A stretch of 64,000 nt of DNA from the NCBI RefSeq assembly GCF_016801865.2, contig NC_068938.1, forward strand, positions 132,956,416-133,020,415, read 5' to 3'. The translations under genes were made by a program, and so were the position numbers. The DNA is from Culex pipiens pallens. Its lineage: Eukaryota; Arthropoda; Insecta; Diptera; Culicidae. A model generated the notes under the pieces. It ran no database searches and was not told where the DNA came from. It saw nothing but the letters and a program-made list of their open reading frames with translations. Positions 20,751 through 30,860 of this stretch are shown in pieces (within the stretch, counting starts at the first letter, position 1; the number at the start of each line of letters is the position of its first letter).

Positions 20751-23309
20751 ATGTCCATCAAGGTGGGAGGAACGTTTAGCCGGTCCGGCGGCATCGTGTC
20801 CGCGATCGGCAAACAGCTGAAGATGCTCAACCTGAAGGCGGTCCAGCGCATTACGGTCACCTTTGATCCGTTCCACGAGAATGCCGTTCCGACGAGGTGA
20901 GTTTGGTTTTTACGAGGGGGAAGGGGAAAGAGACTCCGGGACCAAGTGCGCAAGCGTGTGTCAAAATATTGCTCATCGGAAAAAAACGACAGGGAAATTA
21001 CACATTTTGAAGTTGGATTTTCACGAGAGGAGGCAAAGCTAAAGGTGCGTGAAGGAAAATTGGAAAAATTCTACGATTTTGAACAGTTAAATCGTTGGAA
21101 CCGATAACAGTAACAGTCTGGAAGATAGAAGGAACTAAACGCTATCAAGGTTGGTTGAAAAAACATCCAGAATTCCTCAAGAAACGTCACTTCCAAAACA
21201 CAACCCCGGAACAATCGAGAAGATTCACGGCGTAACGCAATCTTCCCGGGGGTAAAAAGAACCAAAGTGACCAAAATAACAAAGTTAAAGAAGGAAGCAT
21301 ACCGCTAAAGTTCTTCGCCATCACGTTGACGCCGTTCAGCTGGATGTGGGAGGCCAGGTCCGAGTAGGACAGCGGGTGCATCGGCGGGGGCCCTCCGGGA
21401 GTGAGTTCCCGTTCTGTCGACATTTCCGCCAGCTTGGTGTGACGAGGTGCCGGGTGGCGACAACCGGGTTAGCGAGGAAGCGCTGAAATAGAAAGGGAAT
21501 CTGTGGTTATTTTAAAGTTAGTTTTAGGCAAAGGAAGTTTACGAGTTTTTTTTAAGTTCAACTATTGCGAATTTTTGATAGCGACAAAGCAACGTGAATC
21601 AAGGTCCGATTCTTCAACCTGAGCATCATCAACGTGCACAACCTGCAAACGGGAAGCGACACCGAGACAAGGACGCTTCCTACGAGCTTCTTGACCGCGA
21701 GTACAGGAAGTGTCTAAAACAGGACGTCAAGATTGTCATCGGCGACATAAACGCTCAAGTTGGCCTGGAGGAGGAGTTTAGACCGGTTATTGGGAGGTTC
21801 AGCGCTTACCAGCAGACGAACGAGAACGGCCTACGACTCATCGATTTCGCTACCTCCCGAAACATGGCCATACGTAGTACCTTCTTCCAGCACACCTCCC
21901 TATACAAGTACACCTGGAGATCACCAAACGACACGGAGACGCAAATCGACCATGTTCTCATCGATGGTCGGCACTTCTCGGACATAATCGACGTCAGAAC
22001 CTACCGTGGCGCGGCCATCGACTCGGACCATTACCTGTTGGAGGCAAAACTGCGCCAACGCCTGTCCGAAGCCAACAAGATCCGGTACCGTAAACGGTAT
22101 AATCTGGAGCGACTCAAAGATCATGAAGTCGCTACCCAGTACGCGCAGGAACTCGAAGTTGCGTTGCCTGACGAGGGTGCACTAGCCAAAGCCCTTCTGG
22201 AGGCCTGCTGGAGCTTTATGGAAGCAGCTATCACCGCAGTGGCATCGAGCGCCATCGGGTACGTGGACCAAGTCCAACGGACCGGATGGTTCTCCGAGGA
22301 ATGTCTGGCGATTTGGGACGAGAAGAAAGCAGCGAGGGACAAATGGCTGCTGCATAACACCCGTGGGAACATGGAGTCGTACAAACAGTTGCGAAGACAG
22401 CAAACCTATCTCTTTCGGGATAAGAAGCGCCGCCTGGAAGAGTTGGAGTGCCAGGACATGGAACTGCTGTATCGCTCGAACGAAACGCGTAAGTTCTACA
22501 AGAAACTCAGTCAATCCCGGAAAAGCTTCATGCCGCGAGCCGAAATATGCCGGGATAAAGACGGGGGAATCTTGACGGACGAGCGCTGGGTGATCTAAAA
22601 ATGGAAGCAGCACTTCGACGAGCAAAACGGTACCAGGGCGACGAGGGAAACGTGACAAGCCAGCCCCCACTATGAAGGAAGTTAAGGATACCATCAAAAA
22701 GCTGAAGAACAACAAAGCAGCCGGGAAGGATGGTATCGGAGCTGAACTCATTAAGATGGGCCCGGACAAGCTGGCGGCTTGTCTACACCGGCTGATAGTC
22801 AAGGTCTGGGACACAGAACAGCTACCGGATGAGTGGAAAGAGGGAGTAATATGCCCGATCTACAAGAAGTGAGAAAAGTTGGAATGTGAGAACTATCGTG
22901 CCGTCACTATTCTCAACGCGGCCTACAAAGTGCTGTCTCAGATCATTTTCTGTCGTCTTTCAGGGGCCTGTTTAATCTAATTCTAATTAATTTTTCTCAA
23001 TCTTCTCCCCACAGGGAGTTCCTGCACCACCTGTCCGCGCCCAAGATCGGCCAAACGAACCCCTCGTGCGTGCTCCGCTCGGAAGTGGTCTGCGACCGGC
23101 GCCCGCCCTCGGTCGTGTTCCAGCTCATCCCCTCGGTCCAGGCGGAAGCCAAGCTCAAAAAGATCGAACTGAACGGCGCCAACCTGACCACGCTGGAACT
23201 GCTGCAGCTGTGCAACAAACACATCACGGCGCTCGCCCCCAAGGAGATCGCCACCAGCACCGTCAAGACCAAGTCCGAGAAGAAGGCCGGCGGCGGCAAG
23301 CGACGATAA
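20751..23309 (+). CDS. mRpL53: Mitochondrial large-subunit ribosomal protein mL53 (two exons)
   Basis: The coding sequence joins 20751-20896 and 23015-23309. The donor GAG|GTGAGT and acceptor CCCCACAG|GGAG give a 2,118-bp phase-2 intron and a 146-residue protein, a usual length for mL53. Diagnostic features are the N-terminal SRSGGIVSAIGKQLKMLNLK, then VQRITVTFDPFHE, and in exon 2 FLHHLSAPKI, NPSC and the C-terminal ELLQLCNKHI followed by a lysine-rich tail. mL53 is an mRNA-independent structural subunit of the 39S mitoribosome; the basic N-terminus is compatible with mitochondrial import. The start has a good context (ACC ATG T). The intron carries an RTE fragment and an antisense exon candidate, so splicing must span both. 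A microprotein ORF follows 66 bp after the stop. Confidence 0.93.
21303..21482 (-). CDS. Candidate first coding exon of an unidentified antisense gene
   Basis: On the minus strand a strong acceptor (polypyrimidine CCCTTTCTATTTCAG ending at 21483) precedes 59 bases of 5' UTR-like sequence, an ATG at 21423-21421, 40 codons and a donor AGCG|GTATGC. The encoded start, MSTERELTPGGPPP then HPLSYSDLASHIQLNGVN, uses GC-rich third positions (CTG, GTC, GTG, CCC) unlike the AT-rich surroundings, as in genuine mosquito exons. I do not recognise the protein. The exon lies inside the mRpL53 intron on the opposite strand, with 5' exons expected to the right and 3' exons to the left. I could not identify partner exons, so this is a splice-and-codon argument only; a captured exon fragment is the alternative. 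Confidence 0.5.
21598..22965 (+). pseudogene. RTE-type non-LTR retrotransposon ORF fragment (endonuclease to RT start)
   Basis: It begins in one frame with VRFFNLSIINVH, then shifts to QDVKIVIGDINAQVG (from 21718), typical of the RTE-clade endonuclease. It continues through TQIDHVLIDGRHFSDI and SDHYLLEAKLRQ. The linker runs to CRDKDGGILTDERWVI, stops at 22596-22598, and resumes with KWKQHFDE, VKDTIKKLKNNKAAGKDGI, EWKEGVICPIYKK, another stop, then YRAVTILNAAYKVLSQIIF. At least one frameshift and three stops make it dead. Both ends are missing and no poly(A) or TSD is seen, so it is an old relic embedded in the mRpL53 intron. Confidence 0.88.
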
Positions 23310-23375
23310 AGAGAACGCATTTGTGTAATTGTTAAGACGTTAGAAGTTTGATTTAGGAAAGCAACCAAAAAAAAA

Positions 23376-23558
23376 ATGCGCCAGAAAAAGGGTGGCGGCC
23401 ACATGGCCATCATCGAGAACTGGTACCACCAGATCCCCGCGTTTACCGACGTCTTCACCGAGGAAAGCTTCTACATGTTTGTGGTTTGCTTTGTCACGGC
23501 CACGATCGCGGTTGTTTTCATTCTTTCCCGATTTATCACGCTGAAGCCGGTCGATTGA
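23376..23558 (+). CDS. Single-pass transmembrane microprotein (51-60 aa), unidentified
   Basis: The ORF encodes MRQKKGGGH then MAIIENWYHQIPAFTDVFTE, a hydrophobic segment FYMFVVCFVTATIAVVFILS (about residues 32-51) and a short tail RFITLKPVD. It starts either at 23376 (AAAAAATGC) or at the second Met, 23403 (CACATGG), giving 60 or 51 residues. It lies 66 bp after the mRpL53 stop with no polyadenylation signal in between, while AATAAA occurs 42 bp after its own stop, which suggests a dicistronic or very tightly packed transcript. GC-rich third positions across the ORF match mRpL53 exon 2 and contrast with the flanks, supporting real coding. I recognise no family; one membrane span with an acidic N-side and basic flank fits an organelle or ER membrane accessory peptide. 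Confidence 0.7.
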   Translation: MRQKKGGGHMAIIENWYHQIPAFTDVFTEESFYMFVVCFVTATIAVVFILSRFITLKPVD

Positions 23559-23599
23559 AAGGTGCTTGTTTGAAACAAAAACAAAATGATTTATTAGCT

Positions 23600-23605
23600 A
23601 ATAAA
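23600..23605 (+). terminator. Polyadenylation signal AATAAA
   Basis: It lies 42 bp after the microprotein stop and is the first canonical signal downstream of mRpL53, so it probably ends the shared transcript. Confidence 0.55.
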
Positions 23606-23639
23606 AAAATACTTAAAAAACCAATTTCGAACTCGTTTT

Positions 23640-24160
23640 CTCTAGTGTAAAGAAAAGAATTCCCTGTCACAGTCAAGTTATGCGATAAGCATTTCACCCT
23701 CCCCCTCCACCATGCAAATTGTATTCTAATTTGCTTCCATTTTCTCACGCGAGTCGCGTGAAAACGCTTCAAATCCCAGCTCGTTGGCAATTATGGCACT
23801 ACTAGAGTGCACATCACGTTGAGTCACGCGGACGAGCGTTGTTGTTGCAGCAGTTGTAATAAAGTGATGAAATTTTCTCTAGGCAGTTATCACACACATG
23901 CCTCCGCCCTCACAAGTGCCAATAAAATGTTTGGGTTTCTTGGTTTGATGAGAGGTGCTGGGTGGGATTGTAACTGCGTAGTGGCTTGAATAGAGATTGA
24001 ATCGGTGGCACGACTAATGAACATTTGAAATTTTTACTTTTTCCGGAAGAAGCAACTGTGTCTGGAGATGACCTTTTCACTTTGTCAGAGTTTTTCGACC
24101 TCGCGGTGAAATATTAACACACATTCGTGCCTGCCGGAACAAGACAGAACACTTCATGGC
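23640..24160. other. Intergenic DNA, no recognised feature
   Basis: Mixed composition with short frames only. Confidence 0.4.
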
Positions 24161-24175
24161 GCTTGGAGAGCTCTA

Positions 24176-24224
24176 GCTATAATATATATTATAATATTAA
24201 TATATAAATTATATATATTATAAT
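24176..24224. repeat. AT-only palindromic stretch
   Basis: TATAATATATATTATAATAT is followed by its approximate mirror. It is a simple low-complexity hairpin. Confidence 0.7.
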
Positions 24225-24389
24225 GATCAAATACGTGTCTAACGGATAGCCTCGTGCAGCGCTGCTCTTCGACGTCAACAGACAAAATAATTCTGCGATC
24301 TTGCTTTAAGTTTTCCTCTAACCCCTTTCTATGCCAATTCTGTAGGCGATCACTTAAAAACATCAAGTTTGTAGTTGTAGAGGTACTAC

Positions 24390-24526
24390 TTTAGTTGTTT
24401 TGTGTCTGTTCTTTTCGAAATCTATTTAAAATCAGCAAGTTTAGTTCAGTACTTCAAAAGTTATCCTAACATTTTGGCGTATGTTCGGAAGATTGTAAAA
24501 AGCGCGGTTTTGCAAGAAACGAAAAC
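24390..24526 (-). repeat. Fragment of the GGTGAGGAAGGC TIR element family
   Basis: AAATCAGCAAGTTTAGTT, TTTTGGCGTATGT and GGAAGATTGTAAAAAG match, in reverse complement, 44560-44640 in the complete element at 43348-44880. Confidence 0.6.
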
Positions 24527-24764
24527 TAAGTTGACTTTATAGCTGTCGGCCGCCATTGCTAGTACCAACCACTAGTGTCTTCCTTTTTATCTACAAGGAC
24601 TTCGCCGCCCTGGGCTCCTAAGTGTATGAAAGTATGGCACGGAGCGACGGCGCCGAATACCCATATTTACACTAAGAATTTTAGAGCGCCCACCGCGGGA
24701 TTCGAACCGGCGACCTCTGGATTGTGAGTCCAGTGCGCGGTCCGATTGATCCACACGGGCGGGC
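24527..24764 (-). repeat. tRNA-Val-headed SINE (family 1), copy A
   Basis: Read on the minus strand it starts with a tRNA-like head: GCCCGCC/GGCGGGC acceptor arms, anticodon loop CTCACAA (anticodon CAC) and B box GGTTCGAATCC. About 165 bp of body ends near AAAGTCAACTT. It is almost identical to 35543-35786 and 63301-63543. No clean TSD is seen at this copy. Confidence 0.85.
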
Positions 24765-24789
24765 AGGGTCGTATCAACAAAGTTCAAAA

Positions 24790-25482
24790 ATGCAAAATAT
24801 AGTTAATTTTCTCAGCTTTTTAAAAATATGTTTTTCAAGAGTGGGCCAACATGAGCACTAATTTTAAAAATTAAATAACTGTTAAAAAGTTACCTGAGAA
24901 TGGCTGTAACATGAAAACGGTGCACTTTATCAAAATTTTACAAAAGTACTTTTTGATTAAAAATTTGATTTTACATCGAAAAATTAAGTTGAAAATTTTT
25001 TGCGACCGATATTTCGATTTTTTGAAAAAATTCAGTATTGATTAAAAAATTCATAACTCGGTCAAAGATTTTTTGCCCAATCTGAAAATTTCTGAAAACT
25101 TGGCATTTGATGTCCCCTATCAGAAAATAAAAAAGAATTAAAAATAGTGCGTTTTGCAAATCAAGTTTTAGTAACAAAAAGTGAAATTAAAAACCACCAA
25201 ATTTTTTTTACCGCTTATTATTTTTTTCCAGTGTAGTCCTTATCCATACCTACAACTTTGCCGAAGACACCAAATCGATCAAAAAATTCCTTCCAAAGAT
25301 ACAGATTTTGGAATTTTCATCATTTTTGTATGGACAGCTGCCAAATTTGTATGGAAAATAATATGGACAAACTAATGATGCAAAATGGCTTCTTTGGGCA
25401 TACCGAAGGCACCAAAAAAGTGTCAGCCGGATTAAAAAATACAAAAAAAAATCGAATGACCGAAATCTCAGAGAATTGCTCT
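24790..25482 (+). repeat. Partial copy of the GAGCAATTC family
   Basis: It parallels 9800-10438 closely (GAAAACGGTGCACTTTATCA, CCATACCTACAACTTTGCCG, CTTCTTTGGGCATACCGAAG) and ends with CAGAGAATTGCTC. Confidence 0.75.
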
Positions 25483-26698
25483 TAAGTTGAAAACTGTAAA
25501 GACAGCAAAAATATATGTATTCCATATTAATTGACGTAATATTTTATAGGCTGGGCCCCAAACTTTTTTTGCACGAACTTGAGTACGAACATCTGATTCA
25601 GGCTGACCAAAATTTATTGAAATTGGAGGAATAATTGTTGAAAAATCTCTTTGCACCGATTTTTAATTTATTTAAAAATAAACTTACACTATTTTTCCAA
25701 GTATGAATCACCTCTTTCAAAATATTTTCACAAAAAAAATATGTTAAAATACAAGTAAAAGACCATTTCTCAATTTCATTGCATTGTTCAACAACAACTG
25801 TCTTCAGTCACAAAAGTATCAATCATCCATCAACCTAAATCAGGTCGTGGAATACTTTTTGCCTTTCTTACAAAAGAAAGGTTTAAGGTTTGCTTTTGGA
25901 AAAACGCTTTTCTCAGAAATCAGAAAAAAATCGTGCACGGCGAGGAATCGTCCCAGGAAAAAGTCCTATTACTAAATTGAAGGTTTAAATGCGCTCTTTT
26001 GATTGGATTTTGGCCCGAAACCCGGAACTCAAAGTCTGATTTTTGAGAGCTCTTTTTTCTGAAATACATAGCCGATGTCTGTATCCGCTCTTAAAAATTT
26101 GTGTCTTCCATCACTGGAAAACCGCTCGTAAAACCCACAATTTTTTATATTTCAGATCTGTAGCCGTGGGGTCGGAGACGAACATTTTATTTTTCGATTC
26201 ACAATTTTCTACCAGTAAATGTGGTCAATGCCGTTTTTAGAGGTATTTTTTGTACTATTTTACAGATAACACCATCAAATTAAAAGAATTTAGTTTCAAA
26301 CAAAAAGCCATTCGAAAACATGCGCCATAAACTGCTTGGGCCCAAAATTTTAAGCTTTTCCAAAATGTATTTCCAGAGATATAGCTATTTTAGTGTTATT
26401 CGTCTTATTTTTACCCTATTTTTTCTCATAAATTTTTTGGTTTTATACAGAATCATATACTGAACATCAAATTCAAAGTCTCTGCTCGTTCTCGCTCGAA
26501 AGATCGACAAGTCGTCAAGTCAAAGCATAAACGCCAGCACATTTACGCTTGCGCGTTTTACGTTGCGCGTGAAAGTGTTCTTTCTGGCTTCTCATAATAG
26601 ATCGACAAAGTGCAATATCGATACATATTTTTTTAAGTTAATCATAGACTTAAAATATATGTATTCCATAATGTATTAATGACTGAGTATTAGAGTGT

Positions 26699-27530
26699 GT
26701 GTGTGTGTGTGTGTGTGGTCCAATCCAATACCCGCTAACCGGTAGCGAATTATGGGAAAGTATAATTTGTATCAGACTGTGTATATGTCGAATGCTGATA
26801 CAGCTTATCTCAGTCCCGGGTATTAGGTGGTGACAGCCCTCGCGCTGCTTCCAACGACCCATTTCAGAATGACAGAGCTCCTTGCGGTCCAATTCCGAGG
26901 TCGCTGGGCATTGTTCGGCCCCGCCTAAACATAGAAGCAAGCATCTGAAGGAAACTCGATCTATATTTAGACTTCCAATCCCCTCAGGCAAATCAGGGAT
27001 CAGCGCGTATTTAATATGAGAAGATAACATGTTTCAACACTACGGATCAATTCACTGCAAGAGTGTAAACCTTCTGATGGCCGACTGTTTAGCGTCCCAG
27101 ACCACCAATCCAAAGGTGTGAGTTCGAATCCCACCTGATTCATAGAGTTTTTATTCATATTCAAATTCCTGATTCCAAATTTCAAAGGTATCGACCGGGA
27201 TTTGATCCCTGAACCTTCTGCTTGGGGGAGACAGAAGCCGTAACCATTAAGCCACGGAGCCGGTTGAATGGGATGTGGTTCTCTGTATGGCTTTTTGCTA
27301 GATGAGAGCAGAGGACAACAATCATCTCAACGTTTCCACTTTACCCGGGCTAACGACCGGCAGTTCCAGTTCACGATGATTTCCCTTCATATGTTAAAAA
27401 CCACTTATGATTTTGGCACATATTCCGTTTGTCAGCGTTTCCTGTCATTACTGGCGGGAAAAATCTACGTGGAATCAGCTGTGCAGACCTCATGTGTGAC
27501 AGGAATGCAGGTTGAGCGACTCCCACGGGC
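26699..27530 (-). repeat. tRNA-Val-headed SINE (family 2) with 265-bp 5' extension
   Basis: A 23-base direct repeat beginning TTAATGACTGAGTATTAG flanks it (26676-26698 and 27531-27553). On the minus strand the tRNA-like head is 27265-27190 (A box TGGCTTAATGGTTA, anticodon stem-loop with CAC), followed by the body and a (CA)n tail seen here as GTGTGT at 26696-26716. Unlike copies at 32.5 and 56.3 kb, which begin at the tRNA head, this one carries 27266-27530 upstream of the head, inside the TSDs. It is inserted in the left terminus of the MITE at 27547-28267. Confidence 0.85.
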
Positions 27531-27546
27531 TTAATGACTGAGTATT

Positions 27547-28267
27547 AGAGTGTAACAAAAATGACTTTTTGGCGGGCATTCAAGGGTTTGTTCCGGTGGG
27601 CATACTAAGCCCAAATCCAAAATATGAGCTTGATTGGACGTAACAGGAGCTGGCGCTCCGCCCTTCAATTTTAAATGGGATTTAACCCGTAAAAAAAGAT
27701 TTTTTCAAAAATGTAACTTTTTGAGGAATTTTGGCCACCAATGCGTTTACCAAAAACATCACTGGCGTGTAGGCCAGATTCTTGCGCATCTTTTGGTATG
27801 TATAACATTGACATTTGGAGCACCCTGGAGCTCGGTACAGGCCTTCAAAGTTTGGCATTTTTTCGAAAAATCGGCCCCGGCAAAAAAGATATGCGTCGCG
27901 CCTCGCGACGCCCTAGACGCCATTTGATTTTGCCGGGGCCGATTTTTCGAAAAAATGCCAAACTTTGAAGGCCTGTACCGAGCTCCAGGGTGCTCCAAAT
28001 GTCAATGTTATACATACCAAAAGATGCGCAAGGATCTGGCCTACACACCAGTGATGTTTTTGGTAAACGCATTGGTGGCCAAAATGCCTCAAAAAGTGTC
28101 ATTTTTGAAAAAAATATTTTTTTACGGGTTAAATCCCATTTAAAATTGAAAGGCGGAGCGCCAGCTCCTGTTACGTCCAATCAAGCTTATATTTTGGATT
28201 TGAGCTTAGTATGCCCACCGGAACAAACCCTTAAATGCCCGCCAAAAAGTCATTTTTGTTACATCCT
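27547..28267. repeat. 721-bp near-perfect palindrome (foldback MITE)
   Basis: Arms of about 340 bp read identically inward with few changes, from TGTAACAAAAATGACTTTTT through GGCGCTCCGCC and AGGCCTGTACCGAGCTCCAG-type segments. A ~70-bp centre (27875-27945) contains GCGTCGCGCCTCGCGACG. The direct repeat ACTGAGTAT flanks it (27537-27545, 28268-28276), a 9-bp TSD. Termini read AGAGTGTAAC and, mirrored, AGGATGTAAC. There is no protein-coding content. Confidence 0.88.
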
Positions 28268-28504
28268 ACTGAGTATCCTTTATTTTTTTCTGATAATGTA
28301 AATCCAATATGTTTTTATTAATTAAATTTAATTTTCTTGCGACCCATAATGTACCTCTGAAATTTAAAATCAATGGCATTCAAGGTTTAGCCTAAAAAGA
28401 TTGGAAGCTTTAGGTCAAATTCTCACTGGGTGGTATCATTATGTTTCTGAAAAATTAATTGCACAAATATATTTGTCGGAGTTTTACCATTTTGTAAGAA
28501 AGGC

Positions 28505-28802
28505 TCTATTTCACCTCTGGTGATACTAAATCGGGTTTTTTTTAAATAATTATCTGATCTATTTTCGTTTTGTTTTTTTATTTAAAAAAAATTGAACCAA
28601 TCGAATAAAAGTGTTGGAAAAATTTCATTTCATGTTCTCTAATATATAAATGACGAAAATGATCAGAAATGCCTAGAATTTCAAAAAACTTCAGCTGATT
28701 GATGTATTTTACAATTTTATAGTTTGAAATAACGTTTTTTACTTTTCTTAAATAAATAATTTTCACATTTGGCCCGCCACTCAAAAACTTTGAGAACCCC
28801 TG
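28505..28802. repeat. AT-rich segment ending in a hAT-like terminus
   Basis: It ends at 28802 with GGCCCGCCAC, AAAACTTTGAGAACCCCTG; read inward this is CAGGGGTTCTCAAAG, a typical hAT end. No opposite terminus is visible, so it is a fragment. Confidence 0.35.
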
Positions 28803-29494
28803 ATGTAGTAGATGTAGAAATAAAATCTATAGTTATTGAAAAGAGGTAACAAGCAAGCTTAGGTTGGATTAAGGACAACGTATAAGGCAGATGAAAAATT
28901 ATTCAAATAGATAAATCAAGAAAATGGCAAATCATAAACAGAGTTGACATCGCTACCAAATTAAGGGAAAACAGTCAGTTTGTTACAGCAATTGGTAAAA
29001 TAGAGTGGAGAAACGTTGAGAGATAAGAGAATCAAAAAAGTAAAATCAAAATCAAATGGAGGATAATAAACAGAAGCCATGTTAGAAAATCAGTGAAACA
29101 AAATAAAAACAGAAGATAGGTGGTAGCTGAAAATGGAAAGAAGAGAAACCCCGTTCTGCGATGTTCAGGTACATCCACAACAGTTGACTCAACATGCTGC
29201 GAATCAAAACAATACCGTCTACAATCACAAATTACTTCCCTTTCCCACATTGGCGCGCCTCTTTCTTTTAGCCGTCTCGACTCTGACCCTCGCTAGTCAA
29301 AGGTTTACGAGCCGTTTCCACAAGCCACCAGCTGGATCACATCGTGTCATCATGATGACGAAACCAAGCCAACGTGGAGGTAAGAAAATAGGACACTTGC
29401 AAGGAATGAGAGCAAAACTGTTTTGACCAAGATGATCTAACAGCACTACGGATGTAATTGGGCTCCATCCGAGAGGTCATCCACCCTTAGCCTG
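28803..29494 (-). repeat. Copy of the CAGGC(C/T)AAGGGTG retroelement, 3'-truncated
   Basis: Its reverse complement starts with CAGGCTAAGGGTG and follows 59945-60400 closely, including TCATCATGATGAC, AGCGAGGGTCAGAGTCGAGA and AATGTGGGAAAGGG. The shared start at both loci marks the true 5' end of the family. Frames are short and broken. Confidence 0.7.
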
Positions 29495-29715
29495 CACTTA
29501 CAACTTTGCTCAAGATCGATCAGAAAATCCGTTCTCAAGATACAGATTCTTAAAATATTTATATACCATTTTTTATGGACCATCTGTCAAATTTTTATGG
29601 AAACTTGAATAGACGACCTAATGATGCAAAATGTCTTCTTTGGTCGTAAAAATTTCATTTAAAGTTTCATCCAAATATAAATAAAATGAAAAACGTTGTC
29701 CGTCTCAGAGAATAA
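29495..29715 (+). repeat. Degenerate terminal fragment of the GAGCAATTC family
   Basis: CAAGATCGATCAGAAAATCC, TTCTCAAGATACAGATT, ATGATGCAAAATG and a TCTCAGAGAATAACTGAG end correspond to the family. Confidence 0.6.
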
Positions 29716-30050
29716 CTGAGAAACGATTCGTCAGCCCAAATTCCGCTAATTGGAAGCCCGGCAATTCAAAATTTGATTTCGTTTATTCCTCATTTGTTCA
29801 AAAGTTCAAAACATATGAGCAAACGTTGGATTTCAGATGGAATGACATGCTTTCTCTATATACATATAAAAAAAAACTGATTAAACACAGTTTAGGCATT
29901 TGCAGTTTAGGCTTTTTTTTTATTTCTTTTTAAAAAAGAATCGAGAAGTGGCCTAAACTAAAATAAGTTGCATCAAAAAATTTAAAACGGTAGACAGACA
30001 GATGATAACATATTAAACAAAACAAACAAGGGCCAGCCGAAATTTTCCAA
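29716..30050. other. AT-rich DNA, nothing recognised
   Basis: Short frames and A/T runs only. Confidence 0.4.
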
Positions 30051-30860
30051 AATTATGTCATCACAATGGTTCCACCACCCGCTCCGAATCCAAAACATTT
30101 CCCCAACCCACTTCTCCACCCACTTTTATGTACACCACCCACCCGTCTAACCCAAACAAAAACATGAACTTGAACTATTCCAGCCAGCTCACCACACCGA
30201 GGGTAAAAGAAAGAGAAAAGAGCAAAAAAAATCTCTCCCCAACGTTGCTCTATTTCTCTCGCTCTCCAAAAAGAACGATGACGCCGACAATGACGATGAC
30301 GGCCGAGAGGCAACGACGTCAAAACAAACCCCCCAACCCAAAGGGGAAAAACACTGTTTGTGTGCGAGGGGGGGTGGTAAATGAGAGTGAAAACGCCACC
30401 CACAGGAAATGAGTTCAAGTTCTCCAAGTTTGTAGGATAAAGTAATATTTTGCGTTCTTCCGGGAAATCAATGAGAGTTGCTGCGACTCCATGTTGGTTT
30501 TATGTTTTGCTATGTTTGTTTTGTTTTTACGTTATTTGTGTTTGTTTATGGAATCATTCTAGAAAAAGCTCATAGATGAAGGGGGTAGTTTCCATCCCCC
30601 ACCCAACCCAACATGGCGGATATTCTCACTTTTAGTCATGATTGAAGAAGGCCTTGAAATTCACTTCAAAACACGGAACGGGAAGGTTGGGAGACCGGCC
30701 GGAATGTGAATTTTGGAGGTGGGAGGTCGGCGAAAGGATCAAGGACAAAGGCTGGACGCTTTTTGTGCGTTTGTTTGCTTTCAGTCATGTGTCCTGTCCA
30801 ATCAATGTCAAAGAGGGAAAAAGGCCAAATGTCAGAACCCTTTGAATAAATAATGATGGA
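30050..30860. other. GC-richer single-copy-looking block
   Basis: CCACCC-rich and CTCTCGCTCTC-rich sequence without family repeats. It has open frames on both strands but no domains. It may be regulatory or intronic DNA of a neighbouring gene. Confidence 0.25.

Larger units (their letters stand above)
25861..28504. mobile_element. TIR element (GCCTTTCTTAC ends) enclosing nested MITE and SINE
   Basis: GCCTTTCTTAC at 25861 is mirrored by GTAAGAAAGGC at 28494-28504. Inside are a palindromic MITE (27547-28267) and a SINE (26699-27530), which account for about 1.5 kb. The remainder is AT-rich and non-coding. The termini are short and no TSD was found, so the boundaries are tentative. Confidence 0.35.

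Noticed and set aside
28268..28276. 8-bp hAT-like TSD for the 27.5-kb palindrome
   Set aside because: The matching flank is nine bases (ACTGAGTAT) with one extra T at the left terminus, so a plain 8-bp assignment is not supported.
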